Part shown: positions 58,561 to 64,000 of the stretch, piece after piece
Numbering within the stretch: position 1 is the stretch's first letter
Layout of the letters: each line of letters begins with the position of its first letter
NCBI GenBank assembly: GCA_002162695.1
Contig: MAAM01000012.1
Span: 1 to 64,000, forward strand
Source: Cycloclasticus sp. 46_120_T64
GTDB lineage: Bacteria; Pseudomonadota; Gammaproteobacteria; Methylococcales; Cycloclasticaceae
DNA length: 64,000 nucleotides
Direction of reading: 5' to 3'
Translations under genes and position numbers: made by a program
Notes under the pieces: generated by a model
What the model was told of the DNA's origin: nothing
Seen by the model: only the letters and a program-made list of their open reading frames with translations
The model's database searches: none

Positions 58561-60900
58561 ATGAAAAGTTTACAAAATAAAATATTCCTCTTTTTTGTGC
58601 TGTTATTACTGATGGTGCAAGCGATAGCCTTTTGGACTTTGTACAGTGCTAATAAAAATCAAGAAGCGGCGGAGATTAATAACCGCTTAAGCACTGCAAA
58701 AACTATTTTTACCGAACTGTTTGACCGACGCTTAACTTTCTTAGCTGCCTTTGCCGAAACCGCCGCAAAAGACTATGGCTTAAAAGAAGTATTTGATGAT
58801 GATAGTCGTAGCTTATTGGTGGCACTTAATAACCATAGAAAACGTATTGATGCAGATTTAGCGATGACGATAAGTGCTGACGGCGTTATTACCGGTCAGT
58901 TACAAAAGTATTTTACTGATGGTGCTGATCATTCCAAAATACGCCAAGGCAGTGAGCGCAATACGCCGTTTCGCTTTGCCGACTGGTTAGAGTCAGGCCA
59001 AGCAGCGCATTTGTATATGATAGAGGATGATCTTTATCAATTGAGTTTATCGCCGGTCACCGTTGGTGCTAAAACGATTGGTTGGATAGCGTTTGGCTTT
59101 CAAATTGATCAACGTTTAGCCACCGAGTTCAGCAAGATTACCGGCCTAAATACGGTTTTCATTATTAATTATGATGAGATGTGGCGCTTGATTGCCAGCT
59201 CACGAACTGACGCCGACAGCGCTAGCGAATTGAATATCGCGCAGCAAGTGATCCAAGAAAATACTCCGGCGAATATTATAGCCACCTATTCTTTAGTCAC
59301 CGAGTTTGAGCTACAGCAACTAGGTGTCGCCATGTATGGTTTACGCGCTGACTTTGTTGCCTTATTGCAAGAGCAATGGTGGCGCTTATTGATGTTAGCG
59401 GCGTTAACCTTACTGGCCTCATTAGCCAGTGCTTACCTAATTGCCGCCTCTATCAGTAAGCCCATTAAACGTTTAGTGACGCAAGCTAAAGTGATTGCCA
59501 GTGGTGATTACCAGCAAACGGTGACCTTGCAGGATAAAAATGAAATAGGTCAGCTGGCACAAGGTTTTAATCAAATGCAGGCCGCTGTTTTACAACGTGA
59601 AGAAGCGATTTTGCACAGTGCTAATCATGACACGCTAACCGACTTGCCTAATCGAAACGTACTGAATGAACGCTTGGCGAGATTAACCGCCGCTAAACAG
59701 CATTTTGTTGTATTGCATTTAAATATTAGCCGCTTAAAAGATGTTAACGATACCTTGGGCCATGATGTTGGTGATGAGGTGATTAAAGAGGTGGCGGCGC
59801 GGCTACTTTTGCTAGTTAACAGCACTAAATTTCAATTCTTGGTACATTTAGGGGCAGATGAGTTTGTCTTATTAGCGGATAAATTGGAACTTGACGACAG
59901 CCTAGCGGCATTGCAAGCAGGCTTGGAGAAAAACTTTGATTATCAAGGTATTAGCATACAGTTACCGGTGCGTATTGGTGTGGCCTTATGCCCCGAGCAT
60001 GCCAGTGATGCAAAGAGCTTAGTGCAAAAAGCTGATACCGCGCTGCACCACACCCGAAGTACCGGCAAGCGAGTGCAAATTTATCAAGCAGAGCTTGATG
60101 TGAATACGGTTGAACGGCTGAGCTTAATTAATGATTTAAAGCAAGCCATTCCGGCAGGGCAGCTAGAGTTACATTTTCAACCTAAGCTGTGTCTAAAAAC
60201 GATGGTGGTTACCCATGCAGAAGCGTTAGTGCGTTGGCAGCACCCAACATTAGGCATGGTGCCACCCGATAACTTTATTTATATTGCCGAGCAAACAGGG
60301 CAAATAAAAGCGTTAACTCGTTGGGTGTTTAGCAGCGCTTTAGCACAATTTAAAACATGGCAAGCGGTAGGGATTGATTTAAATATTGCGATCAATGTTT
60401 CAGCGGAAAATTTAAAAGAGCCTGACTTTCATCAGTTTATATTGGATGAAATGAGCCGCTTAGAGGTACCGGCTGAAAAAATCACCTTAGAAGTCACCGA
60501 AAGCTCGGTTGTTGAAGACCCAGAAGCCGCCATTACCTTATTAAGTAAGTTTAAAGACGGCGGCATGAAGATTTCTATCGATGATTATGGCACCGGCTAT
60601 TCATCTTTAGCGCAACTAAAGCAGCTGCCAGTACACGAATTGAAAATTGATAAATCTTTTATTGACCGACTAGAGCACGACAAAGATGATCAAATCATCG
60701 TGCGCTCAACCATAGAGTTAGCCCATAACATGGGCTTGCATGTGGTGGCCGAAGGCATAGAAGACGAATTTAGCCTTAACTGGTTAGTTGAGCACCACTG
60801 TGAATTGGCGCAAGGTTATTTTATTAGCCGCCCAAAACCTGCTAAAGAGCTAACACCGTGGTTATTGGATAATCCAGTATTTGTGGTGCCTAATAAATGA
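58561..60900 (+). CDS. membrane GGDEF-EAL protein, probable c-di-GMP phosphodiesterase
   Basis: 779 residues: TM1 (about 7-27), a periplasmic sensor region (30-270), TM2 (about 274-296), HAMP (298-350), GGDEF (355-510) and EAL (525-770). The EAL domain has EAL (554-556), INVSAEN, EVTES, DDYGTGYSS (674-682) and AEGIEDE, so it should be active. The GGDEF domain is degenerate: the motif is GADEF (431-435), and both metal-site Asp of the usual DxD are Asn388 and Ser390. No RxxD inhibitory site is seen. The cyclase is therefore likely inactive and the protein degrades c-di-GMP in response to a periplasmic signal. Confidence 0.92.
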   Translation: MKSLQNKIFLFFVLLLLMVQAIAFWTLYSANKNQEAAEINNRLSTAKTIFTELFDRRLTFLAAFAETAAKDYGLKEVFDDDSRSLLVALNNHRKRIDADLAMTISADGVITGQLQKYFTDGADHSKIRQGSERNTPFRFADWLESGQAAHLYMIEDDLYQLSLSPVTVGAKTIGWIAFGFQIDQRLATEFSKITGLNTVFIINYDEMWRLIASSRTDADSASELNIAQQVIQENTPANIIATYSLVTEFELQQLGVAMYGLRADFVALLQEQWWRLLMLAALTLLASLASAYLIAASISKPIKRLVTQAKVIASGDYQQTVTLQDKNEIGQLAQGFNQMQAAVLQREEAILHSANHDTLTDLPNRNVLNERLARLTAAKQHFVVLHLNISRLKDVNDTLGHDVGDEVIKEVAARLLLLVNSTKFQFLVHLGADEFVLLADKLELDDSLAALQAGLEKNFDYQGISIQLPVRIGVALCPEHASDAKSLVQKADTALHHTRSTGKRVQIYQAELDVNTVERLSLINDLKQAIPAGQLELHFQPKLCLKTMVVTHAEALVRWQHPTLGMVPPDNFIYIAEQTGQIKALTRWVFSSALAQFKTWQAVGIDLNIAINVSAENLKEPDFHQFILDEMSRLEVPAEKITLEVTESSVVEDPEAAITLLSKFKDGGMKISIDDYGTGYSSLAQLKQLPVHELKIDKSFIDRLEHDKDDQIIVRSTIELAHNMGLHVVAEGIEDEFSLNWLVEHHCELAQGYFISRPKPAKELTPWLLDNPVFVVPNK

Positions 60901-62162
60901 AACACGTCATCGGCATACTGATCACGGCGGTCAGTCTATTTTATGTTAATGCACTCTATAGCGCTGAATATGCCCTGCACGGTATTGTTGATATTCGGGC
61001 GAGTCGTGTCGATTCTGCTAATCAAAGTTACCTTGATGGCGGCCAAGGTAAGTTTGCCTTAGCTGATGGGCAGCACTTGGCTGTTGCTCAAGCAGGAGCC
61101 CAGTTAGCGGTGGAGTGGGATAATGGCTTAAGTGCCCACGGTGTTATTAATGGATTTTATTCAGCAGACGATAACGCGTTAGGCTTTACCGAAGCTTATT
61201 TGAAATACCGGGGGTTACCGAATAGTGCCGGTTATCGCGTGCAAAGCAGGCTGGGTATTTTTTACCCTGAAATATCTTTAGAAAATAATGCTTATGCCTG
61301 GGCCAGCAAGGACACATTAAATTCTTCAATGATTAACAGCTGGATAGGTGAAGAAATTCGAGTGTTAGGCTCAGAATTTAAAGTCACCCGTTTAGGGCGA
61401 ATGAATAATGATGCCTTTGACTTGTCTCTATCGGCCAGCGCTTTTGTTAATAATGATCCGGCAGGTGCGTTGCTTGCTTGGCACGGCTGGACCTCAAGCA
61501 GCCGGCAAACGCTGTGGACAGAAAAGCAACCCTTGCCTTGGTTTCCTGCTAGAGGAGCGGGTGGTGCATTAGAGGGGCAAGCTGCACAGTCAGATCCCTT
61601 TTTAGAAATAGACCATAAAGTTGGCTATCACCTGCGAGCAGAATGGTTATTACCTGGTAAAGGCGAAGTATCCTTTGGTTATTACAATAACCGAGCAACC
61701 CCCTATAAAGTTGTTAATGGTCAATATGGTTGGCAAACCCAGTTTTACCATTTAGCTGCAAAATGGCGGTTAATGAAAGGCTTAACCCTAACGGCGCAAT
61801 ACCTTAATGGGAATACCTTAATGCAAAGTGAGCTCAAGCAAGACATTGTTAATAATGACTATGCCAGTGGCTTTGTTAGCTTAAGCTATCAGTGGCAGGC
61901 TAAGCGGTGGCAGAAAAAACATAGCACAACGCTGCGTTTAGAGGATTTTTCAGTAACCGATAACGACAATACGCTAGGCGATAATAACAATGAGGACGGT
62001 CATGCCGTTACCTTAAACCACAGCTACCGTTTGGCTAAACAATGGTTTTTCTCGGCTGAAGTTAATTACATCGATAGTCACAGGCCGGCGCGCGACTACA
62101 CACACCAGTCGATTGACCTTGTGGAAAAGAAACTGCAATTGGCGGTACGGTATTTTTATTAA
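60897..62162 (+). CDS. outer-membrane beta-barrel (porin-like) protein
   Basis: 421 residues. A signal peptide (cleavage near 22) is followed by alternating hydrophobic/aromatic strands, and the protein ends AVRYFY, a terminal aromatic residue typical of BAM-assembled barrels. It overlaps the GGDEF-EAL gene by 4 bp (ATGA). No named porin family was recognised. Context suggests a barrel whose activity or expression is tied to the cupredoxin and c-di-GMP proteins upstream. Confidence 0.72.
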   Translation: MKHVIGILITAVSLFYVNALYSAEYALHGIVDIRASRVDSANQSYLDGGQGKFALADGQHLAVAQAGAQLAVEWDNGLSAHGVINGFYSADDNALGFTEAYLKYRGLPNSAGYRVQSRLGIFYPEISLENNAYAWASKDTLNSSMINSWIGEEIRVLGSEFKVTRLGRMNNDAFDLSLSASAFVNNDPAGALLAWHGWTSSSRQTLWTEKQPLPWFPARGAGGALEGQAAQSDPFLEIDHKVGYHLRAEWLLPGKGEVSFGYYNNRATPYKVVNGQYGWQTQFYHLAAKWRLMKGLTLTAQYLNGNTLMQSELKQDIVNNDYASGFVSLSYQWQAKRWQKKHSTTLRLEDFSVTDNDNTLGDNNNEDGHAVTLNHSYRLAKQWFFSAEVNYIDSHRPARDYTHQSIDLVEKKLQLAVRYFY

Positions 62163-62270
62163 TCATGGCGAGTTAATAAGTTGCTATTGGGGAATAGTGA
62201 GCCTGATTTGATTTTTGCTTAACCATTCAGCGCTAAACCAGACATAAATACCATAACCAAGGAGGGAGCA

Positions 62271-62729
62271 ATGTTCCAAAAAGTATTATTTATAGGACTC
62301 ACCTTAATATCAAACCAACTTTGTGCTGAAAGCTATGATTTCAAACCTGGTTTATGGGAAACAACGACAACATCAAAGGTAATAGAAGTAGACGCACCGG
62401 CCGAAATTAAAAAAATGATGCAGCGCATGGCGAAAATGCCAGTGCGTACTGAAACAGAATGTATTACTAGCATCAATTCTGTATTTAATACTGAACCGGA
62501 ACCTGGTGATGCAGAAGAATGTAAAACAACAATAAACCGTGTTAATTCGAATAAAATGACATTTGAAATGTTATGCACCGGCGAAGATGGAACGTCTAAG
62601 GGAATGGGTGAAATGAATTTAAGAGGAGAAGCTTTCACTTCATCTCTTGTAATGACGTCCATTAACGGCCCAATGACAATGAAGATGAAAATAGTTGGTA
62701 ATGGGAAATATATTGGCGCTTGCAGATAA
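62271..62729 (+). CDS. DUF3617 family secreted protein
   Basis: 152 residues with a strong AAGGAGGG ribosome site and a signal peptide (cleavage near LCA, residue 19). The DUF3617 hallmark FKPGLWETTTT begins the mature protein, and Cys residues near 63, 83, 102 and 151 could form disulfides. Function unknown; family members are periplasmic or lipoproteins. Confidence 0.82.
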   Translation: MFQKVLFIGLTLISNQLCAESYDFKPGLWETTTTSKVIEVDAPAEIKKMMQRMAKMPVRTETECITSINSVFNTEPEPGDAEECKTTINRVNSNKMTFEMLCTGEDGTSKGMGEMNLRGEAFTSSLVMTSINGPMTMKMKIVGNGKYIGACR

Positions 62730-62897
62730 GAACTTACAACAGTATTAAGTTCGTTCGCTTCGTTGACTGTGGCGCGTAAGAAGCCGTCTGCAGCTTAGCT
62801 TAAACGTTATCTAATCAAAACATGAAGCCTTTGAGCAGGGATGCTTTTTGGCAGTTTAGCGGTATACAGTCACCGCTATATTAAGGGAGACGTTGTT

Positions 62898-63500
62898 ATG
62901 AAAACATTCCTCCGCGAAAACCCAACCATCGCTTTTGGTTTGGGTTTACCGTTGTTACTCGTTGTGGTATTCCTATTGATTTCGGGAGTCCCGAGCCTTT
63001 TAGTGACTCCCCCACAATACGATGTGCTTTATACGACTGAATACTACAACTACAAAAGTGGTGTACAGATATCTGTGGTAAAGCAGAAGGTTCAAGTGAA
63101 CTACCATAGCGGTGTAGAAGACAGCCGGAAGCCGCGACTCTGGCGTTTTAACCCAAAAACTGGGGCGGTGAAGGAGATCTCTATCGTCTTACCCGCTAGC
63201 CTAACAACGGTTGGCGAAGCGTCACCAAAGGGCAATAAAGTTTTAAAAACTACCCTGATCGATATACCTGATCTTGAAGGGCTGACGGTTGATTCGTCTA
63301 GCATTGCACCCGATGGCTATGAATTTAGCATAGGCAGTAATCGCTATTCGGGGAATGCATTTTCTGGTTTTTTCTATTCCTCTGGCTTTCGTCATAAAGC
63401 GGTGCTGACAAAAAATGGTCGTAGCATCCGCCTGCCGAATGCCGTTGGTCGATATTACAGTAGCAATATCCGCTTCATTGGCTGGGTGCTGCCATTATGA
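62898..63500 (+). CDS. membrane-anchored protein of unknown function
   Basis: 200 residues from ATG at 62898, preceded by AAGGGAGA; the frame is open further up to 62841 but without a ribosome site. One N-terminal helix (about 10-32) and a periplasmic domain rich in Ser, Tyr and Gly, with a YYSSGFRH segment. No family recognised. Its stop overlaps the start of the next membrane protein (ATGA), so the two are co-translated and likely work together. Confidence 0.7.
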   Translation: MKTFLRENPTIAFGLGLPLLLVVVFLLISGVPSLLVTPPQYDVLYTTEYYNYKSGVQISVVKQKVQVNYHSGVEDSRKPRLWRFNPKTGAVKEISIVLPASLTTVGEASPKGNKVLKTTLIDIPDLEGLTVDSSSIAPDGYEFSIGSNRYSGNAFSGFFYSSGFRHKAVLTKNGRSIRLPNAVGRYYSSNIRFIGWVLPL

Positions 63501-64000
63501 TGTCGCTATTGGCTTTCATTGTCATATTATTGTTAATTGGCGGTAGCATATGGGGCTGGCCGCTAATGGCCGGTATCCTTGGCATATCTGGGGTAGCGGA
63601 TAAGCCTAGTGCGCTAAAGAATATAACGAAACTGATGAATACTTACGACATTACACTGACTGAAGTTGAAGCAGCCTTTCATGCGCCTATTCCCACCAAT
63701 TCTGCGTCTACCGGGCACAGCAAAGGTGATATTGCCAAAACGCTCTTTAGCTATCTCGGGGCGATTTTCATTCTTGCAGGTATCAGCACCTATATTGCTA
63801 CGTTCTGGGATAGCATGGGCGGTGTGATGCGGGTTGCCGTGACGTTGGGCGTTGCTTATGTTCTTCTCATTGTGCTGATTTCCGCGTTGTATGAAAATAA
63901 ATTTCCAAAGCTCATCCTGCCATTTACCCTAGCCTGTACGTTTATGATGACCGGCGGCTGGTTTGTACTCATTCACGAGGTGTTTCCACAGGGAGACAAC
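63497..64000 (+). CDS. multi-pass membrane protein, DUF2157-like (3' partial)
   Basis: 168 codons to the window end with no stop; start ATG at 63497 or the next codon at 63500. A first helix at 2-22, a soluble stretch to about 75, then at least three helices (about 83-100, 107-127, 134-155). The segment LFSYLGAIFILAGISTYIATFW resembles the DUF2157 pattern. It overlaps the upstream gene by 4 bp. Confidence 0.65.
   Translation, partial: MMSLLAFIVILLLIGGSIWGWPLMAGILGISGVADKPSALKNITKLMNTYDITLTEVEAAFHAPIPTNSASTGHSKGDIAKTLFSYLGAIFILAGISTYIATFWDSMGGVMRVAVTLGVAYVLLIVLISALYENKFPKLILPFTLACTFMMTGGWFVLIHEVFPQGDN

Overview
The window looks like a chromosomal segment of a gammaproteobacterium of moderate G+C. 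The evidence is gene content and order: rseC-mucD-lepA-lepB-DUF4845-rnc-era-recO-pdxJ, then truA-trpFBA-accD-folC-dedD-cvpA-purF-metZ, then lpxH-ppi-cysS-folD with a Pro/Arg/His tRNA cluster, then queA-tgt-yajC-secD-secF, plus homodimeric-type pyruvate dehydrogenase (aceE/aceF), acnB and sthA. Family-level placement is not possible by eye; a marine gammaproteobacterium near Thiotrichales or Oceanospirillales is only a guess.

Layout. 1-1433: the 3' part of a ViaA-like VWA gene that enters the window inside an in-frame 9-bp repeat coding Gln-Gln-Asp / Gln-Gln-Gly. 1820-9858: envelope quality control (rseC, mucD), translation and secretion (lepA, lepB), RNA processing and ribosome maturation (rnc, era), recO and pdxJ. 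9868-19348: a long co-directional run for tRNA modification, late tryptophan synthesis, fatty-acid and folate synthesis, purine entry (purF) and methionine synthesis (metZ). 19469-22020: an accessory patch with a YoeB/YefM toxin-antitoxin pair, a repeat-like non-coding stretch, a VF530-domain protein with a long charged tail, and an NRDE protein. 22166-24812: acnB and its terminator. 25250-28447: a large PLD-like/DEAD helicase/DUF3427 protein. 28632-37035: SIMPL protein, sthA, ferritin-like DUF455 protein, lpxH, cyclophilin, HDOD-GAF protein, cysS and folD. 37083-39252: a duplicated tRNA Pro-Arg-His cluster, each copy with its own strong promoter, then rsmJ and tRNA-Leu. 39363-44735: queuosine genes and the Sec accessory complex. 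44804-49446: an Lrp-type regulator divergent from aceE-aceF, then a secreted cupin and a BASS transporter.

50931-62162 is the most variable-looking part. A TIR-domain gene is cut by an in-frame TGA where the reading frame and family pattern point to a lost Trp codon. It is followed by purT and then a three-gene operon: retropepsin-like lipoprotein, inactive transglutaminase with seven membrane helices, and ATP-grasp ligase. Next come a small DUF6172 gene, a 24-bp-arm inverted repeat, and a diverged 69-bp copy of the 3' end of purT that still has a terminator behind it. The simplest reading is that 53431 to about 57646 was inserted at the 3' end of purT, or that this purT end was replaced by a foreign allele. 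After this comes a cupredoxin / degenerate-GGDEF-EAL / outer-membrane-barrel operon, and the window ends in a DUF3617 protein and two co-transcribed membrane proteins, the last cut by the window end.

No CRISPR array, rRNA, complete insertion sequence or integrase gene was seen. Function calls rest on recognised family motifs; no database search was run.
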